Below, piece by piece: positions 17,284 to 25,580 of a stretch of DNA of 64,000 nucleotides. Location of the stretch: assembly GCF_010120715.1 (NCBI RefSeq), contig NZ_CP047591.1, positions 2,170,001 through 2,234,000 on the forward strand, read 5' to 3'. How positions within the stretch are numbered: position 1 is the first letter of the stretch; each line of letters starts with the position of its first letter. The notes under the pieces were generated by a model. That model was not told where the DNA came from. It ran no database searches and was given only the letters and a program-made list of their open reading frames with translations. The position numbers were made by a program, and so were the translations under genes. Source of the stretch: Aminipila terrae. Its GTDB lineage: Bacteria; Bacillota; Clostridia; Peptostreptococcales; Anaerovoracaceae.

Positions 17284-17314
17284 AAAAATGCCACCTTAAA
17301 AAAGGTGGCATTTT
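17284..17314. terminator. Bidirectional terminator downstream of panD
   Basis: AAAATGCCACCTT (17284-17296-ish) pairs with AAGGTGGCATTTT (to 17314); A/T runs on both sides. Serves panD on the minus strand. Confidence 0.85.
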
Positions 17315-17316
17315 GA

Positions 17317-17691
17317 TTAGTCATTATATTCATAATTTGTTATTAGATTAATTTGATTATCTTCATTTACAAAGACAACTTTAGGCTTATATTGTTTGGC
17401 CTCTTCTTCATTCATTAAAGCATAGCAGATAATAATAATTTTGTCTCCAGGTTGAACTAACCTTGCAGCAGCACCATTCAAGCAAATAATACCAGAATCT
17501 CTTTCCCCAGGTATCACGTAGGTTTCTAATCTTGCACCATTATTGTTATTAACAATCTGGACTTTTTCATTTTCGAGAATTCCAGACGCTTCCATTAATG
17601 TTTTATCAATGGTAATGCTTCCCATGTAATTAAGTTCGGCCTGTGTTACAGTGGCTTTATGTATTTTGCCTTTTAACATCTGTAATATCAT
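17317..17691 (-). CDS. panD: Aspartate 1-decarboxylase (pyruvoyl enzyme)
   Basis: Makes beta-alanine for pantothenate/CoA. Self-processing proenzyme: cleavage between Gly24 and Ser25 in NYMGSITID generates the pyruvoyl group. NNNNGARLETYVIPGERDSG is the family signature. A longer frame is open to 17736, but GGAGGAATTAAAA directly precedes the ATG at 17691, giving 124 residues and placing Gly-Ser at the canonical 24/25. panB and panC are not adjacent, so this is an isolated pathway gene here. Confidence 0.96.
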   Translation of the reverse strand: MILQMLKGKIHKATVTQAELNYMGSITIDKTLMEASGILENEKVQIVNNNNGARLETYVIPGERDSGIICLNGAAARLVQPGDKIIIICYALMNEEEAKQYKPKVVFVNEDNQINLITNYEYND

Positions 17692-17852
17692 TTTTAATTC
17701 CTCCAGTAAAAAGGTGTGGTTCGATGAAGATACCACCCATCAAGAATAATAGCATTATAAGGAGAGAGATACAAGATATTTTATGTTTAAGGTTTAAGTT
17801 TAAAAGAATAAATGTTAAAATAAATAATTAATAAAATAACGGAGGGCGACAT

Positions 17853-18236
17853 ATGAAATTTTCGGCATATCATTCATGCATAACTGTTCTGAATCTGGAA
17901 CAATCAATGAAATTTTATGAAGAGGCACTGGATCTTAAAGAAATAAGAAGAATAGATGCAGAAGATGGCTCTTTTACCATAGTTTTTTTAGGGTCAGAAA
18001 GCTCACAGGACCAACAGGAAGCCATGCTGCTAGAGCTAACCTGGTACAGAGACAGAAAAGAATCTTACAACCTGGGAGACAATGAAATACATATTGGTTT
18101 TAAAGTAGATGATTATGAATCTGCATATAAAAAGCATAAAGAGATGGGCGTAATCTGCTTTGAAAATTCTGACCTGGGGATTTATTTCATTTCAGATCCT
18201 GATGGCTACTGGATGGAGGTTGTACCAACAAGATGA
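17853..18236 (+). CDS. Glyoxalase/VOC-family protein (lactoylglutathione lyase-like)
   Basis: 127 residues, one VOC metalloenzyme module of two beta-alpha-beta units. Likely metal ligands: His8 (YHSCITV), Glu near LLELTWY, His in EIHIGFKVDD and Glu in YWMEVVPTR. Resembles GloA, but substrate cannot be assigned; this could be another thiol-adduct lyase. Strong GGAGGGCG site. Its end overlaps the fluC start (ATGA). Confidence 0.85.
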   Translation: MKFSAYHSCITVLNLEQSMKFYEEALDLKEIRRIDAEDGSFTIVFLGSESSQDQQEAMLLELTWYRDRKESYNLGDNEIHIGFKVDDYESAYKKHKEMGVICFENSDLGIYFISDPDGYWMEVVPTR

Positions 18237-18604
18237 TTGGCAATATTTTAGCAGTTGGTGCTGGCGGATTTTTAGGGTCAGTTTTAAGGTATCTGTTTGG
18301 ACAGCTAAGTAAATTTATTGCACCAGGACTGATGTTCCCTGTGGGTACATTTCTGGTAAATATTCTGGGTGCCTTTTTTATAGGTATAGCTTTTGAATTC
18401 TTTTCAAAACAGGGCTTAATGGGGAGTACTATGCAGCTGTTTATAATGGTAGGGATTATGGGCGGATTTACCACATTTTCTTCATTTTCTCTGGAAACAG
18501 TTAATTTAATCAGCAGCGGACGATTAGGACTTGCTTTTATTTATGCAGCAGGAAGTGTTTTCATATGCCTAGTGGGAGTTTGGCTTGGCAAGACAATAAT
18601 TTAG
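18233..18604 (+). CDS. fluC: Fluoride exporter FluC (CrcB)
   Basis: Small four-helix dual-topology fluoride channel, 123 residues, active as a dimer. Motifs GTFLVNILGAFFIG and GGFTTFSSFSLE (the Phe-box region) are diagnostic. Only one copy, so a homodimer. No fluoride riboswitch is seen in the upstream sequence. Translationally coupled to the VOC gene. Confidence 0.95.
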   Translation: MIGNILAVGAGGFLGSVLRYLFGQLSKFIAPGLMFPVGTFLVNILGAFFIGIAFEFFSKQGLMGSTMQLFIMVGIMGGFTTFSSFSLETVNLISSGRLGLAFIYAAGSVFICLVGVWLGKTII

Positions 18605-18615
18605 GGGGAGTACAT

Positions 18616-19158
18616 ATGATTCGTTGTATAAATGCCTGGCTTGGAGCAGCAGCTGTTGCTCTTTTTACTATTCATGGCATAACCATGGGTCTGTTTCTGG
18701 CGGGATATTTAGATTATTCTCCTACAAGAAAATACTGGGGATATGCCCTTCTTATATGTATCATACTGCATGGGGTGATTAGCTTGATGTTAGTTATTTT
18801 TGCAGATGGTAAACGTAAATCTTTTGTCTATTTTAAAGAAAATAGGAAGACTCATTTACAAAGGATACTTGGGATAATAGGGGCTGTATTAATATGTCAT
18901 CATATGGTGGCATACGGTTATGTAAATGCAGCTGGGGTTTATATATTAAAGGAGCCCTCTTTTACCACCTTTATAACAGAAGCAGCCATGGCTGTAGTCC
19001 TGGGGGCACATATTGTCCTAAGTCTGCCTAAGGCAGCTATTACTTTAGGAATGATAAAGACACAGAAGGAAATAAAGTTACAGACAAATCTGGCCTATAT
19101 ATTATTTTTTATGGTGGAATCAATAGTTTTATATGGCCTATGCAGTTACTTCTTATGA
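18616..19158 (+). CDS. Putative fumarate reductase/succinate dehydrogenase membrane anchor (di-heme b type)
   Basis: 180 residues with five predicted membrane helices. A histidine lies within each of helices 1-4 (His20, His52, His95/96, His132), as expected for a type-B single-subunit anchor carrying two b hemes. It is directly followed by the flavoprotein and iron-sulfur genes, the order of Bacillus sdhCAB. It would carry electrons between the quinone pool and the catalytic subunits. I assign it by context, topology and histidine pattern; primary sequence similarity is weak. A longer frame starts at 18565, but GGGGGAG (18604-18610) supports ATG 18616. Confidence 0.7.
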   Translation: MIRCINAWLGAAAVALFTIHGITMGLFLAGYLDYSPTRKYWGYALLICIILHGVISLMLVIFADGKRKSFVYFKENRKTHLQRILGIIGAVLICHHMVAYGYVNAAGVYILKEPSFTTFITEAAMAVVLGAHIVLSLPKAAITLGMIKTQKEIKLQTNLAYILFFMVESIVLYGLCSYFL

Positions 19159-19173
19159 CGGGGGTGATAAAAG

Positions 19174-20867
19174 ATGCCTGAAATAATTGTAGTGGGAAAC
19201 GGACTGGCGGGTCTGTCTGCGGCTATTTCAGCGGTGGAATCGGGATCAGAAGTTACATTAATTTCACAAAACACTGCGGAACGTTCACAATCTGTTATGG
19301 CTGCCGGAGGGATTAATGCCGCTTTGAATACAAAGGGGCAAGAGGATTCTGTAGAGCAGCATTATGAAGATACCATAAAGTCAGGATGTGGACTGGCAGA
19401 TTCAGAGGCTTTAAAATGCATGATTCAGGAAGCTCCGGCAATTGTAAAGAAGTTAAGTAAAATGGGCGTAATTTTTTCAAGGGATAAAAATGGCAACCTG
19501 GACCTCAGATATTTTGGGGGTCAGAAAAAAATGCGTACGGCTTTTTCCAAGTCAGGTATAGGTAGGCAACTTATGTGCGGAATGTCTCAAGAAGTGAGAA
19601 GATTAGCTGCAAAAGAAAAAATAAAAATAAGAGAAAACCTGAAATTTCTTTCGGTTATAACGGACGGAAATACGTGTTTTGGAGGCATATTCAGGGATCA
19701 GTTCACTGGAAAGCTGATTGCTGTAACGGGAGATGCTATGATTCTGGCTACAGGTGGAATGAATGGTATATTTGGAAGGACCACCGGTTCCTTGCTATCA
19801 GATGGAAGTGCAACTGCCGCAGTATTCAGACAAGGTGTTAAATTAGCCAATTGTGAAATGATACAATATCATCCCACTACGGTAGAGGCCAATGGTAAAC
19901 GTATGTTAATATCAGAAGCAACAAGAGGAGAAGGGGGCAGGCTGTTCACATATAGAGGAAAGGAAAGATGGTACTTTATGGAGGAATGGTATCCAGACAG
20001 AGGTAATTTAATGCCAAGGGATATTGTTTCAAAAAGTATCTATAAAGTTTGTAATGATTTGAAACTTGGCATTGAACAGAAAAACCAGGTATATTTAGAT
20101 ATCTCTTTTCTGCCTGAAGAAATAATACATGCCAAACTGAAGGAAGTATGTGACTTATGTAAGATTTATTTGAAAATTGACCCTTCAGAAGAATGTATAC
20201 CTGTATATCCGGGAATACACTATTTTATGGGTGGGATTTATGTTGATAAAAATCATCAGAGTTCAATGGAAGGATTATATGCTGCAGGGGAGTGCGCCTG
20301 CCAGTATCATGGTGCAAACAGGCTGGGAGGCAATTCAACTTTAGGTGCAATTTATGGGGCAGAGTGGCAGCAGAAAGTGCAGTGAAGCTGGTTAACAGGA
20401 CAGAGGAAAGTCATGATGCATCTCAGGTCGCTGCTAAACTGAAACAAGTACTTGTTAAGGCGGAAAATGAAAAACTTAAAAAAGAAAAACTGATTGCAAA
20501 GTATAAGGCAGGTAACGTACCTTCCTCTGCGGTTCTGGCTCAGCTCAGATTAATTATGAATGATGCCATGGGTATTGAGCGGAATGAGAAACAAATTTTG
20601 GAAGGAATCAGTAAGATAAATGTACTGATAGGAAAAATTCAGGATATGGGCCCTGGAGACTTAGATGAAACAGAACCTTTGATGACTGGCAATATGTTGT
20701 ATCTGGCTAAGGCAATGTTACTGAGTGCATCTGAAAGAAAAGAAACCAGGGGAGCTCATATCCGCAAAGATTATCCCCACACAGATAACCAGAATTTCAG
20801 AAAAACTACAGTAGCATCTTATTTTAATGATGGAACCATAGACATAGCATTCAAAGAGGTACTGTAA
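19174..20867 (+). CDS. frdA: Fumarate reductase/succinate dehydrogenase flavoprotein subunit, frameshifted by one base
   Basis: Catalytic FAD subunit. Seen: dinucleotide fold VVGNGLAGLSAA, ISEATRGEGGRL (catalytic Arg region), IQYHPTT, GNLMPRDIVSKSIY, GANRLGGNS. The frame breaks at the G run 20356-20359 (four G); a fifth G gives GAIYGGRVAAESA and continues to 20867 for 564 residues. The covalent-FAD motif SHSxxAQGG reads SQSVMAAGG, with Gln39 (codon 19288-19290) where the histidine normally attaches FAD; FAD is therefore predicted to be non-covalent, which in the E. coli enzyme family favours fumarate reduction over succinate oxidation. Operon: anchor-frdA-frdB. Direction in vivo is inference. 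Confidence 0.9.
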
Positions 20868-20868
20868 A

Positions 20869-21594
20869 ATGAAATTTATATTAAAAATAAAAAGGTATGA
20901 TTCAACTCACTCAGGAAGCTACTTTCAGGCATTTGCCGTAGATGAGCCGCTGGACTCATCTGTTACCAGTGTATTGACCAGACTGAATCAACGGACATCT
21001 TTAACAGACATGGAAGGGCAGCCGGCAAGAACTGTAGAATGGGAATGCAGTTGTATGCAAAAAATGTGTGGAGCCTGCGCCATGGTTATTAATGGTATAC
21101 CTCGTTTAGCCTGTGCCACCTTCTTACAGGAATTATGCAGAAAAGAGCAGGAAAATCCAGTAATCCGGTTAGAGCCCTTAAGCAAATTTCCGGTTATAAG
21201 GGATTTGAGAGTAGACCGGAGCCAGCTGCTCCAAGATATGAAAAAAATGAAGATATGGCTAAACACAGAGGCTGTAGTGGATAAAAAGGAACTGGAGCAC
21301 CAATACCAATCAGCAGCCTGCCTTATGTGCGGATGTTGCCTGGAAGTATGCCCTAATTATTCACTGGAAAATGATTTTGTAGGAGCTGCGGTAATGAGCA
21401 ATGCTTACAGGATAGCCACCCAGTTGCCTAAGGGAAGCAACAGAAGACAATTTGTTAAAGAAAATGTTAAAAGAGGGCAGGGGCATTGCTCTAAAGCACT
21501 TTCCTGTGAAAAGGTGTGCCCTGTGAATATTCCAGTGGGAGCATTAGCTTCTAAAATGAATCGCTTATATATAAAAGGACTATTTATAAAATAG
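20869..21594 (+). CDS. frdB: Fumarate reductase/succinate dehydrogenase iron-sulfur subunit
   Basis: 241 residues. N-terminal 2Fe-2S plant-type ferredoxin domain with CSCMQKMCGACAMVINGIPR and a fourth Cys in LACATF; C-terminal bacterial ferredoxin domain with CLMCGCCLEVCPN and CSKALSCEKVCPVNIP for the 4Fe-4S and 3Fe-4S clusters. Relays electrons between the flavoprotein and the membrane anchor. Starts one base after frdA ends. Last gene of the operon. Confidence 0.94.
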   Translation: MKFILKIKRYDSTHSGSYFQAFAVDEPLDSSVTSVLTRLNQRTSLTDMEGQPARTVEWECSCMQKMCGACAMVINGIPRLACATFLQELCRKEQENPVIRLEPLSKFPVIRDLRVDRSQLLQDMKKMKIWLNTEAVVDKKELEHQYQSAACLMCGCCLEVCPNYSLENDFVGAAVMSNAYRIATQLPKGSNRRQFVKENVKRGQGHCSKALSCEKVCPVNIPVGALASKMNRLYIKGLFIK

Positions 21595-21606
21595 TCCTTT
21601 TACTTT
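21573..21606. terminator. Bidirectional terminator after frdB
   Basis: AAAAGGACTAT (21573-21583) pairs with ATAGTCCTTTT (21591-21601). It overlaps the frdB stop codon and serves the convergent macro-domain gene as well. Confidence 0.85.
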
Positions 21607-22121
21607 TCCATGGATTGTTTTAAAAGTGCCTCTGAGTAAATTTCTCTAACCTGATCGCTGAAACAGACCATCAGGACTTCTTTAATGGTATGTGAAGTCT
21701 TTAAATAGTTTTGTATAGTTCTTAATGCAATTGAAGCGGCTTTTTCCAGAGGAAAGTGATAAACTCCAGTACTGATTGATGGAAAAGCCACAGTCTCACA
21801 ACCATATTGTTCGGCTAAACATAAGCTGTTATAATAGCAATTTTTCAATAACTGTTCCTCGTTACAGGTCCCGCCTTTCCAGATTGGACCAGGAGTGTGA
21901 ATAACAAACCGGGCAGGCAGATTATAGCCTTGGGTGATTTTAGCTTCTCCTGTTTCGCATCCATTTAACTTCCTGCATTCTTCAAGTAGCTCCCTGCCTG
22001 CGGCTCTATGAATTGCGCCATCTACACCACCACCTCCTAAAAGTGTAGTATTGGCGGCATTTACGATGGCGTCTGCAGTTATTAATGTTATATCACCCTT
22101 AATAATTGTTATTGTACCCAT
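21600..22121 (-). CDS. Macro-domain protein (ADP-ribose binding; O-acetyl-ADP-ribose deacetylase-like)
   Basis: 173 residues, a single macro domain. Signatures: GDITLITADAIVNAANTTLL, GGGGVDGAIHRAAG and the second loop SISTGVYHFPLEKAA. YmdB-like family members remove acetyl from O-acetyl-ADP-ribose or ADP-ribose from proteins. Stands alone, without an associated ADP-ribosyltransferase, so a housekeeping role is likelier than a toxin antidote. AGGAGGATTCTT precedes the ATG. Confidence 0.92.
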   Translation of the reverse strand: MGTITIIKGDITLITADAIVNAANTTLLGGGGVDGAIHRAAGRELLEECRKLNGCETGEAKITQGYNLPARFVIHTPGPIWKGGTCNEEQLLKNCYYNSLCLAEQYGCETVAFPSISTGVYHFPLEKAASIALRTIQNYLKTSHTIKEVLMVCFSDQVREIYSEALLKQSMEK

Positions 22122-22166
22122 AAGAATCCTCCTACCATAGATAATTAGTATTGAGCTTATTGTTTT

Positions 22167-22195
22167 ATTATACGAGTATCGGGATAATATGTAAA
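22167..22195 (-). promoter_or_regulatory. Sigma-A promoter of the macro-domain gene
   Basis: On the minus strand TTTACA (22195-22190), 17-bp spacer, TATAAT (22172-22167). Confidence 0.7.
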
Positions 22196-22288
22196 TGAAA
22201 AGGGCTTTTTAGATAAGTATTTTAAGAATGTAGTTCATGGGGGAAAGCAGGCATTATTTTGTCAGAATAACACGAAATAAAAAGAAAT

Positions 22289-22316
22289 TTGACTTAAGAA
22301 ATTAGTTTAATATTTT
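22289..22316 (+). promoter_or_regulatory. Candidate promoter of the GGCT-like gene
   Basis: TTGACT (22289-22294), 16-bp spacer, TATTTT (22311-22316). The intergenic from 22122 to 22405 otherwise holds only AT-rich sequence and the divergent promoter. Confidence 0.45.
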
Positions 22317-22405
22317 ATAAAAAAGCCTTATAATGAAGAAAATTTAGAATTTTCAGTTAATTATTGACGGGGCGTTTTTAAGTAAAAGGAAAGGGATGGG
22401 ATGGT

Positions 22406-22885
22406 ATGGAATGTAAGAATAAAATTTATGCTGCATATGGTAATAATATGACATCGCAGCAGATGACACGGATATGTCCTTTTGCAAGATTGCTTGGAAT
22501 TGGTGTTTTGGAAAATTATAAGCTTACCTTTAGAGGCAAGCGAAAAGGCGTGGCAAATATAGAAAGATGTGAAGGTGCAAGTATACCAGTTGTTCTTTGG
22601 AATATTTCTGGTATTTGTACAAAGATTCTGGGTTGTTGTGGAAGATTTTCGGGACCGTACATCAGGGACAAAGTAGAAGTTAAGTTTAACAATGAAATAA
22701 TAGAAGCAATCGTTTTTGTTATGCCAGATGCGTATCAAAGTTTGCCGGCCAAACCCACTCCGTTTTACATAGAAACTTTAGAAAAAGGATATGATTCTAA
22801 TGGATTGATTAAAGACGTGTTGTTTAATGCTATACAGGAATCCTATCGGGAAAGAATAATAGGAAGGTATGAAAGATTTATGTAG
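22406..22885 (+). CDS. Gamma-glutamylcyclotransferase-like (GGCT/AIG2 fold) protein
   Basis: 159 residues. The N-terminal YAAYGNNMTSQQMTRICPFA matches the GGCT-like substrate loop (YGSNM...CP), and the rest has the expected small beta-barrel pattern (YKLTFRGKRKGVANIERCEG, PVVLWNIS). Members act on gamma-glutamyl amines or are of unknown substrate; the catalytic Glu is not obvious here. Several closely spaced ATG codons precede it; 22406 is the first in frame. Confidence 0.72.
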   Translation: MECKNKIYAAYGNNMTSQQMTRICPFARLLGIGVLENYKLTFRGKRKGVANIERCEGASIPVVLWNISGICTKILGCCGRFSGPYIRDKVEVKFNNEIIEAIVFVMPDAYQSLPAKPTPFYIETLEKGYDSNGLIKDVLFNAIQESYRERIIGRYERFM

Positions 22886-22898
22886 TAATAAGAAATCA

Positions 22899-22930
22899 TA
22901 AAAAGCTAATTTTAAAATTAGCTTTTTATA
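22899..22930. terminator. Bidirectional terminator
   Basis: Near-perfect palindrome AAAAAGCTAATTTT/AAAATTAGCTTTTT between the GGCT-like gene and a small convergent gene. Confidence 0.8.
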
Positions 22931-22940
22931 TGCAATAAGT

Positions 22941-23084
22941 TTATTTTCTGTTTTTTGATTCATCAGTATGAGAGTCCTGAGGATTTTCATTGCTGGTTTT
23001 ATTTTCTGTACTGTCATAAGATTCTGCATAATGGGCTTTCTTATAGGCTTCAGCATTATTGTCTTTTTTCTTTAAATAATCCAT
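22941..23084 (-). CDS. Small hydrophilic protein, 47 residues
   Basis: ATG at 23084 preceded by a strong GTGGAGGTGATTAAAT site on the minus strand; 47 codons then TAA. Starts MDYLKKKDNNAEAYKKAHYA, followed by a Ser/Asn/Asp/Glu-rich tail. No hydrophobic segment, no cysteines. Not recognised; the strong ribosome site and following terminator are the reasons to call it a gene. Confidence 0.6.
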   Translation of the reverse strand: MDYLKKKDNNAEAYKKAHYAESYDSTENKTSNENPQDSHTDESKNRK

Positions 23085-23223
23085 ATTTAATCACCTCCAC
23101 ATTTTTAGTATGTGCAATGATTCTACATTTATTAATTTAATAAAACCCATATTATTTCATATATAAATTAAGTAAAAACGTTAAAAATATATAGGAACAT
23201 ATTAAAAAAAAGGAGATGATAGT

Positions 23224-23352
23224 ATGAAAAAAACGCAAAAAATTGTAGTTAATAAAAGTAAGCAGCCTAACGAGTGCCCTGTAAAGGACAAGGATGGCAA
23301 TTGTCTGGTACCTGGTGCATATAGTGATTCTGACCCTATAGGAGGAGGCTGA
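23224..23352 (+). CDS. Small Cys-containing peptide ending in Gly-Gly-Gly, 42 residues
   Basis: AAAGGAGATGATAGT before ATG 23224, 42 codons, TGA, then a hairpin terminator. Basic N-terminal half (MKKTQKIVVNKSKQP), then NECPVKDKDGNC, a Cys-x8-Cys spacing, and the end SDSDPIGGG. No signal peptide. Function unknown; a peptide-precursor role is conceivable but no modification enzyme or peptide exporter is adjacent, so I do not claim one. Confidence 0.6.
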   Translation: MKKTQKIVVNKSKQPNECPVKDKDGNCLVPGAYSDSDPIGGG

Positions 23353-23376
23353 CACATTTAAGTATTGTTAAGAAGG

Positions 23377-23400
23377 CTGCCACAAAATGGCAGTTTTCTT
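23377..23400 (+). terminator. Terminator after the 42-residue peptide gene
   Basis: CTGCCA (23377-23382), loop CAAAA, TGGCAG (23388-23393), TTTTCTT. Confidence 0.75.
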
Positions 23401-23402
23401 AT

Positions 23403-23954
23403 TTAAAAAATATATACAGATATAAGGCCTGCAATACAAGAACCAAAAATATTAAATATCATATCAAAGTCAGTATCCGTTAATCCATGCTGGCATCTGA
23501 TATTTCTAGAGAAGGAATCATGAATAAATTCGATAATTTCAAAAAATACTCCAATTGATATTCCTAAAGTTGTCACTAGTAAAGGAGTATAAATCCAGCT
23601 AACATTCACTAATGGAAGATTACCATTGATGGTTGAAAAAGCTAGTAGTGAAAAGGAGAAAGAGCCAAACAGGTGTAAATACCGGTCATAATATCTGGAG
23701 GTATAGTAAATGTTCAGATAAGAGCCTATGAAGGTATGACCTATAATAGTAATAATTGAGCAGGTTACAATAAAATAGGGGATATTTAATTTAAAATAAT
23801 GCTCATAAAATAAAAACGAAAGAATAGCCATATAAATTATCAGGTTTCCAAAAGCTTTCCCCGGCTTCTTCTTTCGAAGATAACTTATCATCAAATAAAT
23901 TTGAAAAAAGGATATAATTAAGATATTTAATATTAAAATTTTCTGTATTGTCAT
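23403..23954 (-). CDS. DUF2238 (YjdF-type) membrane protein
   Basis: 183 residues, about six membrane helices. Diagnostic stretches YYDRYLHLFGSFSFSLLAF, GVFFEIIEFIHD and HGLTDTDFDMIFNIFGSCIA match the DUF2238 family (D-x-x-H, E-x-x-E and D-T-x-x-D-M motifs). Function unknown; the conserved acidic and histidine residues in membrane helices suggest an enzyme or metal site. Convergent with the small peptide gene. Confidence 0.75.
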   Translation of the reverse strand: MTIQKILILNILIISFFQIYLMISYLRKKKPGKAFGNLIIYMAILSFLFYEHYFKLNIPYFIVTCSIITIIGHTFIGSYLNIYYTSRYYDRYLHLFGSFSFSLLAFSTINGNLPLVNVSWIYTPLLVTTLGISIGVFFEIIEFIHDSFSRNIRCQHGLTDTDFDMIFNIFGSCIAGLISVYIF

Positions 23955-24089
23955 AAGAACTCCTTAAACTTTTGTTTATTACTAGGATTTGATATTGCCA
24001 AAAAAAAATACATTTAATTGTTTTTTAGAAGAAAAAGACTGATGTTTATAATCTGCAGATTTGTACATAATCCTAGATGGGGTGATATT

Positions 24090-25526
24090 ATGAAATCAAT
24101 ATGGAGAGAGAATGTTTTAATACCTCAAAGAGAGCCACTGAATGGAGATGTTAAGACACAGGTAGCTGTAATAGGTGGCGGATTAGCTGGAATTTTAACA
24201 GCATATTTCTTACAAAAACGGGGCAAAGAGGTAATTGTATTGGAAGCCAGCTCTATAGGAAGCGGACAGACTGAAAATACTACAGCAAAAATTACTGCAC
24301 AACACAATTTAATCTATCATAGTTTAATACAGGATTTTGGACTGGAAAAAGCAAAACAGTATGCAGAGGCAAATAAAAAAGCAATTTCTGAATATAAAAG
24401 AATTATTAATGAAGAGCAAATTAATTGCCAGTTCGAAGAAAGACCGGCATACTTGTATTCAATGGAGGACACGAGCCAGCTGGAACAGGAAGCCCGTGCT
24501 GCCAGGCAGTTAGGATTTGACTGTCTATTAACCTCAGAAACGGATTTACCTTTTCAGGTTAAGAGTGCATTGAAGTTTAACGAACAGGCACAATTTCATC
24601 CATTAGAATTTTTAAAAAAGATTTCTGAGACTTTAACTATTTATGAACATACTGAAGCGAAAGAAATTGAAGAGAATTGTATTATAACAGAAAAGGGAAA
24701 GGTAACAGCGGAGCAAATTATAATAACCACTCATTATCCTTATATTAATGTACCGGGTTACTATTTTATGCGTATGCATCAAGAACGGTCCTATGTGATT
24801 GCATTGAAAAAAGCAAAAGAAGTGAATGGTATGTATCTGAATATTGACCAGGATGGCTATTCCCTGCGAAATAGCCGTGATATCTTACTTTTCGGCGGAG
24901 GGCAGCACAGAACTGGTGAAAATTCATCCGGAGGAAAGTATGAGAAGTTACGTAGTGCAGCAAAGGAATTTTTCCCTGAAAGTATAGAAATTGATCATTG
25001 GTCTGCTCAGGACTGCATGACCCTGGATGGTGTACCGTATATTGGTCATTTTTCTTCCTCTACACCAAATTGTTACGTGGCAACAGGTTTCGGCAAATGG
25101 GGCATGACAAATTCTATGGTTTCGGCTATGATAATATCTGATTTGATTGAGGGAAAAGAAAATCCTTATGCCAATGTATTTTCGCCTCAACGGTTTAAAT
25201 TTTCTGCATCGGCCAAAACGTTAATTGAAGATGGAATGCAGGCAGTCAAAGGTCTTGTGACGGAAATCTTTACTTTACCAGAAGAAGAAATAAACCAGTT
25301 GCCCAATGGACATGGTGGCATAGTGGAATTTGAAGGTCATAAGGTAGGAGTGTATAAGGATGAACAAGGGAAAGCGTATATTGTTTCCACCAGGTGCACC
25401 CATCTTGGCTGCCAGTTGGAATGGAACCCGGATGAATTAAGCTGGGACTGCCCGTGCCATGGATCAAGATTTGATTATAAAGGAAATCTGATAAATAACC
25501 CGGCCATGAAAGATATAAAGGGTTAA
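24090..25526 (+). CDS. FAD-dependent oxidoreductase with C-terminal Rieske 2Fe-2S domain
   Basis: 478 residues. N-terminal DAO-type FAD fold (VAVIGGGLAGILTAYFLQKRG, then VIVLEASSIGSGQTENTTAK); C-terminal Rieske domain from about residue 390 with CTHLGC and CPCHGSRFDYKG, giving the Cys-His/Cys-His cluster ligands. Same architecture as Bacillus YhfW. Substrate unknown. The frame extends back to 24018, but GGGGTGATATT supports ATG 24090. The protein ends shortly after NNPAMKDI, at the normal end of a Rieske fold. Confidence 0.88.
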   Translation: MKSIWRENVLIPQREPLNGDVKTQVAVIGGGLAGILTAYFLQKRGKEVIVLEASSIGSGQTENTTAKITAQHNLIYHSLIQDFGLEKAKQYAEANKKAISEYKRIINEEQINCQFEERPAYLYSMEDTSQLEQEARAARQLGFDCLLTSETDLPFQVKSALKFNEQAQFHPLEFLKKISETLTIYEHTEAKEIEENCIITEKGKVTAEQIIITTHYPYINVPGYYFMRMHQERSYVIALKKAKEVNGMYLNIDQDGYSLRNSRDILLFGGGQHRTGENSSGGKYEKLRSAAKEFFPESIEIDHWSAQDCMTLDGVPYIGHFSSSTPNCYVATGFGKWGMTNSMVSAMIISDLIEGKENPYANVFSPQRFKFSASAKTLIEDGMQAVKGLVTEIFTLPEEEINQLPNGHGGIVEFEGHKVGVYKDEQGKAYIVSTRCTHLGCQLEWNPDELSWDCPCHGSRFDYKGNLINNPAMKDIKG

Positions 25527-25530
25527 AAAG

Positions 25531-25576
25531 AATAAACATCTCGGGAATTGAAAATTACTGAGATGTTTATTTTTAT
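25531..25576. terminator. Bidirectional terminator
   Basis: AATAAACATCTC (25531-25542) pairs with GAGATGTTTATT (25560-25571); A and T runs flank both ends; between convergent genes. Confidence 0.82.
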
Positions 25577-25580
25577 ATGC

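Noticed and set aside
17740..17852. Fluoride riboswitch for fluC
   Set aside because: fluC is translationally coupled to a VOC gene, and the sequence upstream of that has no fluoride-riboswitch core.
21600..22121. Macro-domain protein as a DarG-type antitoxin
   Set aside because: No DarT or other ADP-ribosyltransferase gene is adjacent, and the protein lacks extra domains.
22361..22738. 125-residue minus-strand frame opposite the GGCT-like gene
   Set aside because: Antisense shadow; no ribosome site, composition not protein-like.
23224..23352. Confident RiPP precursor
   Set aside because: No radical-SAM, YcaO, lanthipeptide synthetase or dedicated exporter nearby; left as unknown small peptide.
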